Source: Paludibacteraceae bacterium
GTDB taxonomy: Bacteria > Bacteroidota > Bacteroidia > Bacteroidales > Paludibacteraceae
Length of the DNA: 64,000 bases
Assembly: GCA_017559505.1 (NCBI GenBank)
Contig: JAFYSF010000027.1
Location: forward strand, 1-64,000
Direction of reading: 5' to 3'
The notes below the pieces were generated by a model. That model was not told where the DNA came from, ran no database searches, and saw nothing but the letters and a program-made list of their open reading frames with translations. The position numbers and the translations under genes were made by a program. Each line of letters opens with the position of its first letter. The stretch's first letter is position 1. This document shows positions 11,001 through 19,740 of this stretch, piece after piece.

Positions 11001-13766
11001 TTCGTTAAGCGGTTTAGCCATCTTAGGCAAAGCCAAATAGAGATTTTGCATTGGATTGCCCATAGAAGGGTTCTTACGCATCAAAATACCATATGAAGAA
11101 GCATTTTGAGGTACAGTCAACACTGGATAGTTCATTTCCAAATAAGCTACTTGTTGTGTGTACATACAAGGCACAGGGAAACCACCCAAACCAATACGAG
11201 ATCTGTAATGAGGATTTTCGAAGTCTTCAGAATAAGGAATTGCTTGAACATCGAAACAACCAGTTTCGAACTCTACAGGATAAGACCATTCACCAAATAC
11301 GCCAAGAGTAGTGTCGCAAAGCGCTTTGATTGTATAGTAATATTTGTAGCCAGGACCATCGAGACCTGTGATTTCTATAGAGTTTGTAGTGATAGTATCA
11401 TCAGTAAACCACTCTTTGCGAGAATCGATACCTTCATAGGTAATTGTATTTTTAGCAACACGCACAACCCAAGCATCGGCAGTAGTTTTATCCCAAGAGA
11501 TAATCAAACGAGATGGATCGCTTGGAGACATAGCTTGAATATTAACTACGTTGCCACAAGAAGGCATTTCGTCAAATTTGATTTTATTGATACGAACAGT
11601 ATTCTTGTCGAGTTCGACATTGTCAGTAGAAACCAAGAAAGCAACAAATTTACCATTAACATCGTAATTTACGAAATCGATGTAATGATAGATATAAGAA
11701 GTTTCAGCCTTGAAAGTATCAACAGGTTGGAAAGTTGTGAAATCGCGAGCGTCAGACATCACACCAACAACAACAGCACCAGATTGTTCGATTGATGTCA
11801 TGAGTTCGAAAGTCAAACGTGTGTTTTTGAGATCGACACCTAACTCAGGAGATACGAGCGCAGTCCAAGAAGTACCAACAGTTTTATTAACAGTTGCCTC
11901 TAAAGGTCTAATAGTCAAACTTTCATTGATTTTGAACATTGCAGTAGAATTACCAAGAGTCAAAAGAGATGGAATCAAAGCGCCACCAGTTTCGATTTGA
12001 GAATTTTCGTACCAAGTTGGATAGAATGTAGTTGCATCCTCTCTATTGATACCTGTAGTAACCACTGTGTAAGGTACGCTCTCGATACGGCCAGGAGTAC
12101 GCAAGATGCGACGGTCGCTCCATTCGCCTTTTGCAGAACCATTGACGCCACGCGCATAAACAAAATAGAGAGTTGTTGGTTCAACAGTGAGAGCACCGCC
12201 ATTGGTAATTTCTTGAGCAGTTGCAGTTGCAAGTTCGTCGGCAGTCAACTCTGTTTTTGACAATACAACTTCGTATTTTTCGTAAGAGAATGGGAAGTTG
12301 AATAGAACTTGAGTTGCAGATGGCAATTGCATTTGGAAGTTGTTAACTTTCAATACTTCTGGACGGAAATCAACCAAAAGATTGTCCATCACAAAGATAT
12401 TTGATTCAGAGAAGTTAGATGCAAATGCGATGAATTTACCTTCGCCTTGATATTTTTCGAGAGAAACAAAGCATTTTTCAAATACACGCATTGATGTGAT
12501 GTTGACTGTATCGAGTGCTTCGAAAGAACCAAAGTCGTTAGGGTCAGTCATTACACCCACAACGATGCTATTGCGGTCTGAATTGTTTGGAGTGTAATTG
12601 ATTGCAGTGAAAGAGACAAATAAGTCGCTCATTGATTTGCCTTCACCAACTTCCATTTGAGGCAAAGAGAAGTATGCATAAGAGTTAGCAGGAATAGCAG
12701 TTGCAGCAACTTTGTCTACTGCTCCATTGAAACAAACTACTGTAGAAGCATCCGGTGAAAGTTGAGCTTTTTCAGTTGCACTGGCAGTTGTATTGATGTA
12801 AGGAGAAGTAACATTTTCAGATGAACCAACATAGCAGTTAAGCGGATAAGTAGTACCAACAGATCTGTTGTTGAAATTCATTGTATAGCCAGGATAAATC
12901 AAGTTAGAAGTACGGAATTCGGCACCTACCCAATCGCTGACATCAACACCACAAAGAGTGCGAACATAGTAGTAATATTTTGTACCTGCATTGAGTTTTT
13001 CGAGACTGATACCGAAAGAAGGTCCTACGATTGTAGTGTCGAGTACGTTTGCTTTGATTGAGTCAGATGCAAGTTGCTCGGCAGAAAGTTGAGTTGTAGA
13101 AACTTTGACTTTAACAAACTTAGCATCAAATTCGCCCATCCAAGAGAGTTCAACAGACTCGTTAGTAACTTTGCTATCAATCAAACCGTAAGGATCGATA
13201 CAACGAGGAGTTGAGCGCACCAATACGTCGTCGATAACAACACCACGACCTAAGTTGTCAGTTGCTTCGAAAGCGATTTGATAAGTGCGAGAGCCACCAT
13301 TCAAACGAACTGTGTCAACAGCCCATTTTTTGATTGGACGGTCAAAAGTTTTCAACAAAGTCCACTCTTTGTCGGCAGAAGCACGATACAAAACGCGCAA
13401 TGTATCGAAATCGTTAGTCCAAGTGCTTTGCGCATGAGCAAAGACGAGGATTGGTTGATAGATGGAAGTGATGTCCATCTGAGGAGAGATCAAACGAGTA
13501 CGAGCATTTGTGCTAATAGAATCGCCACGAAAAGCTACACGTGATTGACCTGAATAAGCGCCATTAGGGAACGAGAGTTCACCAGATTCTGCTACCCAAG
13601 ATATTGCGCCATTAACATTCTCTTGTGTCCAATCAGCAGGAATACCATTTTCGAAATCCACTTTTAATCTTTCATTTGGATTCAATTCTGGTGTTTGTGC
13701 CAACAAACAGAATGAGAAAGAGAATACCGCTAAAATAGCAAATAATTTTTGTAAATCTCTTTTCAT
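5061..13766 (-). CDS. Giant T9SS-exported adhesin-like protein with eight Fn3-type modules
   Basis: About 2901 residues from the ATG at 13764-13766. An ATG 44 codons further upstream is open, but the internal one directly precedes a signal peptide (MKRDLQKLFAILAVFSFSFC...LAQ), so it is chosen. Roughly eight Fn3-like domains, each closing with a Cys and a pattern like CDxxxSxWSxxxxFxT, alternate with ~190-residue jelly-roll segments of the cleaved-adhesin or MAM-like kind (recurring DNIxI and VGVMTDPxD motifs). The C-terminal third holds four or so repeats ending GCDSIVILELSV, GCDSLVTLVLQV, GCDSIVLLHATV and GCDSTVVLNLTV. The final ~80 residues (MVPNPVFANHTLYI...GVYVVRVITGNGKSYQGK) are a type A T9SS sorting domain. 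It probably acts as an adhesin or matrix protein on the cell surface. Transcription likely starts far upstream (see 14135-14164). Confidence 0.88.
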   Translation of the reverse strand: MKRDLQKLFAILAVFSFSFCLLAQTPELNPNERLKVDFENGIPADWTQENVNGAISWVAESGELSFPNGAYSGQSRVAFRGDSISTNARTRLISPQMDITSIYQPILVFAHAQSTWTNDFDTLRVLYRASADKEWTLLKTFDRPIKKWAVDTVRLNGGSRTYQIAFEATDNLGRGVVIDDVLVRSTPRCIDPYGLIDSKVTNESVELSWMGEFDAKFVKVKVSTTQLSAEQLASDSIKANVLDTTIVGPSFGISLEKLNAGTKYYYYVRTLCGVDVSDWVGAEFRTSNLIYPGYTMNFNNRSVGTTYPLNCYVGSSENVTSPYINTTASATEKAQLSPDASTVVCFNGAVDKVAATAIPANSYAYFSLPQMEVGEGKSMSDLFVSFTAINYTPNNSDRNSIVVGVMTDPNDFGSFEALDTVNITSMRVFEKCFVSLEKYQGEGKFIAFASNFSESNIFVMDNLLVDFRPEVLKVNNFQMQLPSATQVLFNFPFSYEKYEVVLSKTELTADELATATAQEITNGGALTVEPTTLYFVYARGVNGSAKGEWSDRRILRTPGRIESVPYTVVTTGINREDATTFYPTWYENSQIETGGALIPSLLTLGNSTAMFKINESLTIRPLEATVNKTVGTSWTALVSPELGVDLKNTRLTFELMTSIEQSGAVVVGVMSDARDFTTFQPVDTFKAETSYIYHYIDFVNYDVNGKFVAFLVSTDNVELDKNTVRINKIKFDEMPSCGNVVNIQAMSPSDPSRLIISWDKTTADAWVVRVAKNTITYEGIDSRKEWFTDDTITTNSIEITGLDGPGYKYYYTIKALCDTTLGVFGEWSYPVEFETGCFDVQAIPYSEDFENPHYRSRIGLGGFPVPCMYTQQVAYLEMNYPVLTVPQNASSYGILMRKNPSMGNPMQNLYLALPKMAKPLNELQLSFDMMLQSGKVGSVTVGVMTDPYDSTTIEEVAVIKTKTQKEFLKYIVTFENYKGNGEHIVISLNDGCELSWDDLFLAIDNINVDYIATCPRPEDLKVVSYDSDRVNLRWTSSSKVSKWRVMLTTKRLNEFEISDILEGKENPNVFKFDTVTTNPAEIVGLNTNTEYHAYVQPLCDAESGLWSNPVKFRTPCEVVTVDKMGTNGVEGFENYIKYTYSDNYKYLPECWTVGTLYEGPVDEGYDINSYIPYCDVKTQAGYAHTGSSALLLMTLPPYNGAYAITNRIDISDISKIYMKFWGSCKSYSSDSYLKKLVVGVVTDPTDLSTFEAVDTLSFVEEWRPYEVRFDNYECDLNGDRGKYVMFLSNFEIKNGVRIDDVVFDTVPSCMTKLAVDSIGIESIKVTLSGGGAPYQVKYATALATEDILNGNTLDSVVSYDNSTLVIPGLRKATTYYVYARSTCDGGYTAWTTVETITTDCPRTISLPFFDNFEDQPNLKNTPPVCYYSHCTASTSKYPYMYGVTGSYYYPSGGNKSTHALYFTVSKTGTTYLVTPEVEVESLSRCKVSFHEYNGTTNKRRNIIVGAVSDINDIPGTFEPIDTVIFDTYPNNYLYTPTVSLEGYKGTAKHIAFTTSYALTQKYSTSKKVWQAETSACYFTIDDIKIEKIPTCFPGEKFAMLSHTDNSLTISFTHEGAPQYEVKYGPVGFNRDSEGTSLIIDATTFTIAGLAANTEYDVYVRTLCAADDISEWGKAGTFRTAPEVVTNMPYNFNFTDESEAAKWLFAQNGQVNQWFIGTDDAQVVSDKGGKALYISNDSAKSAHYNPDVVSYSWASRAVALEAGVYTVSYDWTCFGEDKNDYVRVGFLPTTSRFNGGSATITNLDGTAGALGNALTENRIQGWIDLSNSTGLNGVDTTKAMAEQWQTKETVVFVTPEMAGLYNMVFYWVNNDTIGEYAAKRSAVIDNISITRESCTPPHEFKLISVNSNEAKIAIASVNSTESYEVVAFADTLDVATVTEANVAFHKQENNDTVVINGLTAGVNYKVYARAICSTTDNSRWAGPFEVSTSCNPIAMNTVLTMDDENEHYSIGGQSSLTEQQNVLPSCFVGGRDNSLASIPSLAKNAANVKYARSGEYALRLYSTNNDKNDATGGFVTLPEVNADFSITQLSFWMRCVTNDTLGKVTTSNVGTTYARKITVGSMTNPYDPTTFVAFGTFEYPYTATSFGLAANISSDATGNDYWIQVSVPLADAAGPFIAFKDENYGFANNIVYIDDIVFEQISCFTPNNLVATEISSNSVTIDCRHSDAVKYVLQYATNTNFTGAVVDTVAALPARISNLDASTAYYVKVQTICAEGDTSEWSPYYMFQTNKTTPYAESFDRIASNLDGWQTSNTYLASQAFAGQAEFAYSGLSSDTWITQSGIFAGLHLKANIINPSGLNDSSKGTKSWLFSPVVDLTDATANYHLMFDLALTDMDKTTAPTEEDKNDTDDKFMVIVSEDAGDTWKQENATIWGTATDNYQYYSIPSTGKRYEVDLTKYAGKQIRVAFYVESNNPGATTTMHIDNVHINACVTDIIDYTICETEDFANDYFNFEGNQLNIGENSHRYWELTTEVGKVDIFRGVNISVLPKVETRLTDQICESDVYALNNFPSLTAAGRYKQKIRSANGCDSIVILELSVIPTEHTTTVETICSGQVYNWNGIEYTEGGVYSETLVSSLGCDSLVTLVLQVTDPIREEVSVNICFGETYEFGELTINSNGNYEQTFKTAEGCDSIVLLHATVLPDYRSTLNETIKSGEKYNDNGFEGLSKSGVYTLKLESVDGCDSTVVLNLTVLEGDTSYFETTITTDELPYTYETLYYDENTKPGVYIDTLVLERDGEEYVIIHTLTVEEGTAVDVVRNFDLIMVPNPVFANHTLYINADFTIEEREGLMVEVFNAVGQRIYVDTPTIYPIGIDGLNTTGVYVVRVITGNGKSYQGKVIVE

Positions 13767-14128
13767 AGTTTTTAGATTTAAGTTAAACATTATAATTAAA
13801 AAAATAAATTTTATCTTTATAGTTTGAACATGCAAAAACAAAATGTACCTATTATATTTTTGCGAGTATTTTAAAGGTAAGGTGTAGATTACTTGCACCT
13901 TGCTATTAATATATTTAAGTAAGAATAGGGTTATTGTATTTTTGCACCTTTTGTTTTTGTATTTATCACAATATTAACTCTAAAATAAATTTAAATTTCC
14001 TCTACCTCCACACAACAATAACAACAAGCTACAATTTATTGATTTTCAATATATTTACTTAGATTTTCGAGAATTATACATCAAAATAAAATCGTCTTAT
14101 TTTCAACTATTATACTTTTAACTAAAGT
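13767..14128 (-). promoter_or_regulatory. Long AT-rich 5' leader of the giant surface-protein gene
   Basis: If transcription begins at the promoter at 14135-14164, the giant gene has an untranslated leader of about 360 nt. It is very AT-rich and contains two direct copies of GGTGCAA (minus strand, near 13895-13905 and 13945-13953). No known riboswitch was recognised and no ORF of substance lies here. Confidence 0.4.
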
Positions 14129-14134
14129 TATCTG

Positions 14135-14164
14135 CAAAGTTATAAAAAATTTCCATAACTACAA
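14135..14164 (-). promoter_or_regulatory. Bacteroidota-type promoter, giant surface-protein gene
   Basis: On the minus strand TTG (14162-14164) is followed after 19 bp by TAACTTTG (14135-14142), an exact match to TTG-N19-TAnnTTTG. The predicted start of transcription is near 14128. Confidence 0.6.
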
Positions 14165-14307
14165 AACTTTTTGTAAAAATATCTAAAAAAGCCTACTTAA
14201 CAAATTACAATTATAAAAATATCTCACACATTATTTTATAAAATAATATATAAAATTAAATTTCAGTTATTTTTAATCAAAAAAACAACCGAGGAAACTT
14301 CATAAAA

Positions 14308-14342
14308 AAAAGACTATCGATTTGCCTATCGATAATCTTTTC
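14308..14342 (-). terminator. Terminator after secA
   Basis: The inverted repeat AAGACTATCGAT / ATCGATAATCTT surrounds a 5-nt loop. On the minus strand, 20 bp after the secA stop, it is followed by a T-run, giving a typical Rho-independent terminator. Confidence 0.75.
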
Positions 14343-14361
14343 TTCTATATTCAAAATATTT

Positions 14362-17300
14362 TTACGCGTTTTTACCGCAACAATTCTTATATTTCTTACC
14401 CGATCCACAAGGACAAGCATCATTACGACCTACTGTTTTCTCTGCATGAATTGGTTGTGTCACCTGACGCTCGCGAGTATCTCGTTGTCCTGCTCGTTGA
14501 ATATCTGTCATATCTTGTTTATTTGCACTATAACGACTATAGTCTTGACGGCGTTCTGCTTCCGCTTTACGCACTTGTTCTGGTTCACGAACAGGTATCT
14601 GAGCTCTCATCAATACCGATGTAATTTTACGGTTCATCTCATTGAGCATATTACCAAACAAATTACTTGATTCGAGTTTATAAATCAAAAGTGGGTCTTT
14701 TTGCTCATAAGTTGCATTTTGCACCGAATGTTTCAACTCATCTAATTCTCGAAGATTTTCTTTCCAACCTTCATCAATTGCATGAAGAAGAATTGCTTTT
14801 TCAAATGCCTTAACGACCTCTTTCGATTCTGTTTCGTATGCCTCTTTCAATACAACTGGCACATTGTACATACGTTTACCGTCTGTAATAGGAATCAAAA
14901 TCTTTTCATATTGAGCACCTTGAGTTTCATAAACTTGCTTAATCACCGGATTTGCAACTTCTGCCATTTTATCCATTTTACGAACAAATACCTCATATGC
15001 AGCTTCAGCCACTGCATCTACAAGATTTTCTGCACGCATCGAGCGGAATTGCTCTTCCGAAACTGGAGCATCCATTGCAAACACAGCCAACATATCAGTC
15101 TTGAAACCTTCATAATCCGCAGTTGCAAGATTATTATTTACTATCATCAATGCTGTATCATAAAGTGTATTCACAATGTCAACACCTATACGTTCTCCCA
15201 TCAACGCATGACGACGACGAGCATAAATAACAGTACGTTGCTTGTTCATCACGTCATCATATTCCAACAAACGTTTACGAATACCAAAGTTGTTCTCTTC
15301 TACTTTCTTTTGAGCGCGTTCGATAGATTTCGAAATCATTGAGTGCTCAATCATTTCACCCTCTTGGAATCCCATACGGTCCATAACTTTTGATATACGT
15401 TCTGAACCGAACAAACGCATCAAATCATCTTCAAGCGAAACAAAGAACACCGAAGAACCTGGGTCTCCTTGACGACCTGCACGACCACGCAACTGACGGT
15501 CAACACGACGGCTTTCATGACGTTCTGTACCAATAATAGCAAGACCTCCAGCCGATTTAACCTCTGATGTGAGTTTAATGTCTGTACCACGACCTGCCAT
15601 ATTAGTAGCAATAGTCACAGTACCAGCACGACCTGCTTCTGCAACAATATCTGCCTCTTTTTGGTGCAATTTAGCATTCAATACATTATGCGAAATCTTA
15701 CGCATTGTGAGCATACGGCTCAAAAGCTCAGAAATCTCTACTGACGTAGTACCCACAAGAACAGGACGACCTGCAGCCACAAGATTTACTACTTCTTCAA
15801 TTACTGCATTATATTTTTCGCGTTTTGTTTTATAAACGCGGTCTTCCATATCTATACGTGCAATCGGACGATTAGTTGGTATCACTACTACATCCAATTT
15901 ATAGATATCCCAAAATTCGCCTGCTTCTGTCTCCGCTGTACCTGTCATACCCGACAATTTATGATACATACGGAAATAGTTTTGAAGTGTAATTGTCGCA
16001 AATGTTTGAGTTGCAGCCTCCACTTTCACCCGCTCTTTTGCCTCAATCGCTTGGTGAAGACCATCGCTATAACGACGTCCATCCATAATACGACCTGTTT
16101 GTTCATCAACAATCATTACTTTATTATCAATCACTACATATTGGTCATCTTTAGCAAACAATGTATATGCCTTGAGCAATTGATTTACGGTATGAACACG
16201 TTCTGATTTAATTGAATAGTCTTGGAGAGCAGCGTCTTTTCTCTCTTGTTTTTCTTCTTCTGACAATCCTGCTTTTTCAATTTCTGCAATCTCAGCACCG
16301 ACATCAGGCAACACGAAAAAGTTAGAGTCTTCTGTAGAACGTGTCATGGTGTCGATACCCTTATCTGTCAATTCAATCGAATTATGTTTTTCATCAATAA
16401 CAAAGAAGAGTGGATCTGTTGCTATATGCATATGTTTATTATTTTCTTGCATATAGAATTCTTCTGTTTTGATGAGTATTTGTTTTATACCTGGTTCAGA
16501 AAGATATTTAATTAATGCTTTATTTTTAGGCATTGCTTTATAAGAACGGAACAATGCCAACGCACCTTCTTCATTGATTTTTTTATCTTCATTGCCAATC
16601 TTAGCACGCGCCTCAGCCAACAACTGAGTGGCCATTGTTGTTTGTTGCTTCACCAACACCTCTACTCGTGGGCAATACTCTTCAAACATTTGGTCTTCGC
16701 CTTTTGGCACTGGACCTGATATAATCAATGGTGTACGCGCATCATCAATTAACACCGAGTCGACCTCATCGACGATAGCATAGTTATGCTTACGTTGTAC
16801 AAGATCAATCGGAGACGAAGCCATATTGTCACGAAGGTAGTCAAAACCGAATTCGTTGTTAGTACCGAAAGTAATATCTGCGTTATATGCGCGACGACGT
16901 TCTTCTGAATTAGGACGGTGTTTATCAATACAATCTACGCTCAATCCATGGAACATATAAAGAGGCCCCATCCATTCCGAGTCACGTTTTGAGAGGTAAT
17001 CATTCACTGTTACTACGTGTACACCATTACCTGTCAAAGCATTAAGAAATACTGGCAATGTAGCCACAAGTGTCTTACCCTCACCCGTAGCCATTTCGGC
17101 AATTTTACCTTTATGTAGAACCACACCACCAAACAATTGCACATCATAGTGAATCATATCCCATTTGTGCATATTACCGCCTGCTTCCCACTCGTTGCTA
17201 TAGATAGCCTTATCGCCATCAATCTCAACAAAGTCATGTTTAATTGCCAATTGACGGTCAAAATCTGTAGCAGTAACCTCTATTGTTTCGTTTTGTGCAA

Positions 17301-17661
17301 ATCGGCGTGCTGTATCTTTTACAATAGCAAACACTTCTGGCAACACTTTATCAAGCTCTACTTCAAGTGTATCCAACACTTTCTTTTCAAGTTCATCTAT
17401 CTCTTTATAAAGTTTCTCGCGTTTATCAAGTTCTGTACCTTCTACTTCTGCACGAATTTCATCAATACGAGTACGATACACTTTTACGGCATCTTGCAAT
17501 TGCACACGAATAGCAGTCGTACGACCACGAAGTTCATCGTGTGAAAGTTTTTCTATTTTTGGATAAATTTCTTTTATCTTATTTACAATAGGCGACACCT
17601 CTTTCAAATCGCGTTGTGCTTTATTACCAAATATTTTGGCTAAAAAATCATTGAATCCCAT
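14362..17661 (-). CDS. secA: Preprotein translocase ATPase SecA
   Basis: A 1099-residue SecA, the motor that drives unfolded preproteins through SecYEG at the inner membrane. Visible signatures are Walker A (MATGEGKT, about 190-197), the [17 protein letters not shown]alker B region, a long preprotein cross-linking insertion, MAGRGTDI and the [11 protein letters not shown] helicase motif. The C-terminal SEC-C zinc motif is [13 protein letters not shown]. The length is larger than the ~900 of enterobacterial SecA but usual for Bacteroidota, which carry an N-terminal insertion. All T9SS cargo in this window must first pass this pathway. It stands alone with its own terminator; no clear promoter match lies in the 80 bp upstream, which carry a 7-bp repeat array. 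Confidence 0.98.
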   Translation of the reverse strand: MGFNDFLAKIFGNKAQRDLKEVSPIVNKIKEIYPKIEKLSHDELRGRTTAIRVQLQDAVKVYRTRIDEIRAEVEGTELDKREKLYKEIDELEKKVLDTLEVELDKVLPEVFAIVKDTARRFAQNETIEVTATDFDRQLAIKHDFVEIDGDKAIYSNEWEAGGNMHKWDMIHYDVQLFGGVVLHKGKIAEMATGEGKTLVATLPVFLNALTGNGVHVVTVNDYLSKRDSEWMGPLYMFHGLSVDCIDKHRPNSEERRRAYNADITFGTNNEFGFDYLRDNMASSPIDLVQRKHNYAIVDEVDSVLIDDARTPLIISGPVPKGEDQMFEEYCPRVEVLVKQQTTMATQLLAEARAKIGNEDKKINEEGALALFRSYKAMPKNKALIKYLSEPGIKQILIKTEEFYMQENNKHMHIATDPLFFVIDEKHNSIELTDKGIDTMTRSTEDSNFFVLPDVGAEIAEIEKAGLSEEEKQERKDAALQDYSIKSERVHTVNQLLKAYTLFAKDDQYVVIDNKVMIVDEQTGRIMDGRRYSDGLHQAIEAKERVKVEAATQTFATITLQNYFRMYHKLSGMTGTAETEAGEFWDIYKLDVVVIPTNRPIARIDMEDRVYKTKREKYNAVIEEVVNLVAAGRPVLVGTTSVEISELLSRMLTMRKISHNVLNAKLHQKEADIVAEAGRAGTVTIATNMAGRGTDIKLTSEVKSAGGLAIIGTERHESRRVDRQLRGRAGRQGDPGSSVFFVSLEDDLMRLFGSERISKVMDRMGFQEGEMIEHSMISKSIERAQKKVEENNFGIRKRLLEYDDVMNKQRTVIYARRRHALMGERIGVDIVNTLYDTALMIVNNNLATADYEGFKTDMLAVFAMDAPVSEEQFRSMRAENLVDAVAEAAYEVFVRKMDKMAEVANPVIKQVYETQGAQYEKILIPITDGKRMYNVPVVLKEAYETESKEVVKAFEKAILLHAIDEGWKENLRELDELKHSVQNATYEQKDPLLIYKLESSNLFGNMLNEMNRKITSVLMRAQIPVREPEQVRKAEAERRQDYSRYSANKQDMTDIQRAGQRDTRERQVTQPIHAEKTVGRNDACPCGSGKKYKNCCGKNA

Positions 17662-17704
17662 ATCTATATTAAATGTTTAGAGTATAGAGATCAGAGTACT
17701 GAGA

Positions 17705-17739
17705 CATTCCTCGCTTCTCATCTCTCATTCCTCATTGTT
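17705..17739. repeat. 7-bp-period array upstream of secA
   Basis: Reads in heptamers as CATTCCT, CGCTTCT, CATCTCT, CATTCCT, CATTGTT between secA and the Omp28-like gene. It is degenerate, but the period is kept. Confidence 0.55.
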
Positions 17740-17742
17740 TTA

Positions 17743-19605
17743 TTATTTTACTATTTTTGTATTATAAATCGAACCATCTGCCGATGTAAGTGTTACTATA
17801 TAAACACCATTAACGAAATTTGCTATCGACACCGTTGGACTACCACGAAGAGTTGTTACTGCCTGTCCATTTACGTTGTATATCACGCCCGACTCATACT
17901 CTCCCACTATCTCTACAACTCCATCTTGTCGTGCTATCACCATCATAGGCGCATCTACAACCTCATCCACTGCAACTTCATGTTCACGCACTTGCACCTT
18001 CTCTGTGTTGTACACATTAAAGTCAGTATAGCGTTCTTTTACATTTTCTTTTGTTGAATAGTTATGCACAAATGCCACAACATTCAAATTATCAACATTC
18101 CATTTCTGCTGTATTTTTACTTTATATTCCTTTTCAAAACCTTCATTCAATTCTACTTTATCGCCCCAAACATCTGTTGCTATATGTCGATTTACATTAT
18201 GCTGATAATACAACCCCTGACGTTCGCTATTCCAACCAGCTTGCTTATCGGTTGCAAGATTATCTTCTGTCACATACACCGTCAATCGAGGCTCACCATC
18301 AAGTTGAGTTATTGATTTCCCTGCGGTTTTTATCGTCAATATCGAATCCTCTTCACTAAATTCTGTTTCCAAATCAATCCATGCCAATGCTGGTTTCGAT
18401 AGTGCCACATTCAACAAACTCCACACATCAGCGCTTTCGATAGAAAATACTACACAACTATCTCCACCTTGATATGGATTTTTATGTCCATCGGCTTTCG
18501 ACCACAACGTACGATCAATCATTCCTCCAGGCGCAAATGTTGTCACGATTGCCGAATAATAGAAATTCATATAAATCTCATCTTCTGGCACAGTCCATTG
18601 ATCAGTATAGAATGCCACATGATGCCCAACCTCTATCACTTGGTCATGACGTCCATCTATCGAAGCCTCTACAATATCATGCCCTTTAGGACATGCTGTA
18701 CAATTCTCAGTCGAGAATACTTCGAGCAACACCTTACGCGCTACTATTCGTTCCAACACATTCACCGCCACTCTTTGCTCATTGTTTTCTGGATTCAAAT
18801 CAGCCTCGCCATTCAATTTCGCAACAACAAACTTCACATCATAAAGTCCAACTTCATCTATTTTTATGTTATCAAACACTACGCTATCCACACCAAGATA
18901 AGGTATTTCCACATCCATCACACGCACCTCTTTTTTTCCATTCCCTAAATCACATTCCATCTCTATCGTACGTATTGTATCTGCAGCAACATTCTCTACA
19001 CAAAATGCTATATCAAAAGCCTTACTCATCTCCACATCCATACTACTTACTCCTGATGTCAACACCACATCATGCGCTGGCAACATATCACCCTCTATAG
19101 TACCATACACCGCAATACCTTTTGTCAATGTCCAATTAGCTGCCGACCCTTTGCGTATATACGATTGAACCGATGAATTATTTGCCACAGCCTGACTAAT
19201 TGTCGATCCTCCCAACAAATAATAGCCAAGATATAACGAATCGCCTGTCAACAAAATAGGCTCATCCAACTCTACTCTATTCCACCCCTCAACCAATGTT
19301 GTTACATCAATCTCTTTGTCAAACAGAAACACCGAATCCAATGCACTTGCCACAAACAAACGCAAATATTTTGGCTGTGTTGCTCCTATCTGATACATCG
19401 ACACAGAGGTCAATTCTGCGCCCACTTTATCTTTCAAATCTTGAGCCGACACAAACACCGCCGCACCTACTGTATCTTTCGATGTCGTACCTGTCTGACG
19501 GAATTTATCCTCAAATTTCAAGTTGCCAATATACATCTGACGTGCATCAACACCCAATGTTGACAATACAGCCGCAAATGCCAATAAAATTCTATAAAAA
19601 TTCAT
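17743..19605 (-). CDS. Omp28-like T9SS surface protein with thioredoxin-like CxxC
   Basis: A 620-residue protein with a signal peptide (MNFYRILLAFAAVLSTLG). The middle part (about 290-500) resembles the Omp28 family of Porphyromonas-type outer-surface proteins. It starts with KVLLEVFSTENCTACPKGHD, a thioredoxin-like fold with a CTAC motif, and contains a conserved FAPGGMIDR segment. The N-terminal part is beta-rich. The final ~70 residues (GVIYNVNGQAVTTLRGS...GVYIVTLTSADGS) form a T9SS type A sorting domain. Likely surface location; the redox or binding role is not established. It lies 135 bp downstream of the MFS gene, with its own promoter match at 19709-19739. Confidence 0.8.
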   Translation of the reverse strand: MNFYRILLAFAAVLSTLGVDARQMYIGNLKFEDKFRQTGTTSKDTVGAAVFVSAQDLKDKVGAELTSVSMYQIGATQPKYLRLFVASALDSVFLFDKEIDVTTLVEGWNRVELDEPILLTGDSLYLGYYLLGGSTISQAVANNSSVQSYIRKGSAANWTLTKGIAVYGTIEGDMLPAHDVVLTSGVSSMDVEMSKAFDIAFCVENVAADTIRTIEMECDLGNGKKEVRVMDVEIPYLGVDSVVFDNIKIDEVGLYDVKFVVAKLNGEADLNPENNEQRVAVNVLERIVARKVLLEVFSTENCTACPKGHDIVEASIDGRHDQVIEVGHHVAFYTDQWTVPEDEIYMNFYYSAIVTTFAPGGMIDRTLWSKADGHKNPYQGGDSCVVFSIESADVWSLLNVALSKPALAWIDLETEFSEEDSILTIKTAGKSITQLDGEPRLTVYVTEDNLATDKQAGWNSERQGLYYQHNVNRHIATDVWGDKVELNEGFEKEYKVKIQQKWNVDNLNVVAFVHNYSTKENVKERYTDFNVYNTEKVQVREHEVAVDEVVDAPMMVIARQDGVVEIVGEYESGVIYNVNGQAVTTLRGSPTVSIANFVNGVYIVTLTSADGSIYNTKIVK

Positions 19606-19708
19606 ACTTCCCTATGATTATTTCCAATTTGCAAAAATGTAGCAAACCGAGAGCATAAACAAGTTTACTTGAGTTATGCCGAGGTGTAGCACATTTTCGA
19701 TTTTTTTG

Positions 19709-19739
19709 CAAAGATACAAAAAAAAAACAAAAATTCCAA
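19709..19739 (-). promoter_or_regulatory. Promoter of the Omp28-like gene
   Basis: Minus strand TTG (19737-19739), 20 bp, TATCTTTG (19709-19716). Predicted transcription start near 19702, giving a ~97-nt leader. Confidence 0.6.
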
Positions 19740-19740
19740 A

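Noticed and set aside
13767..13898. Longer start (44 extra codons) for the giant surface protein
   Set aside because: It would place the signal peptide internally; the ATG at 13766 opens it directly.
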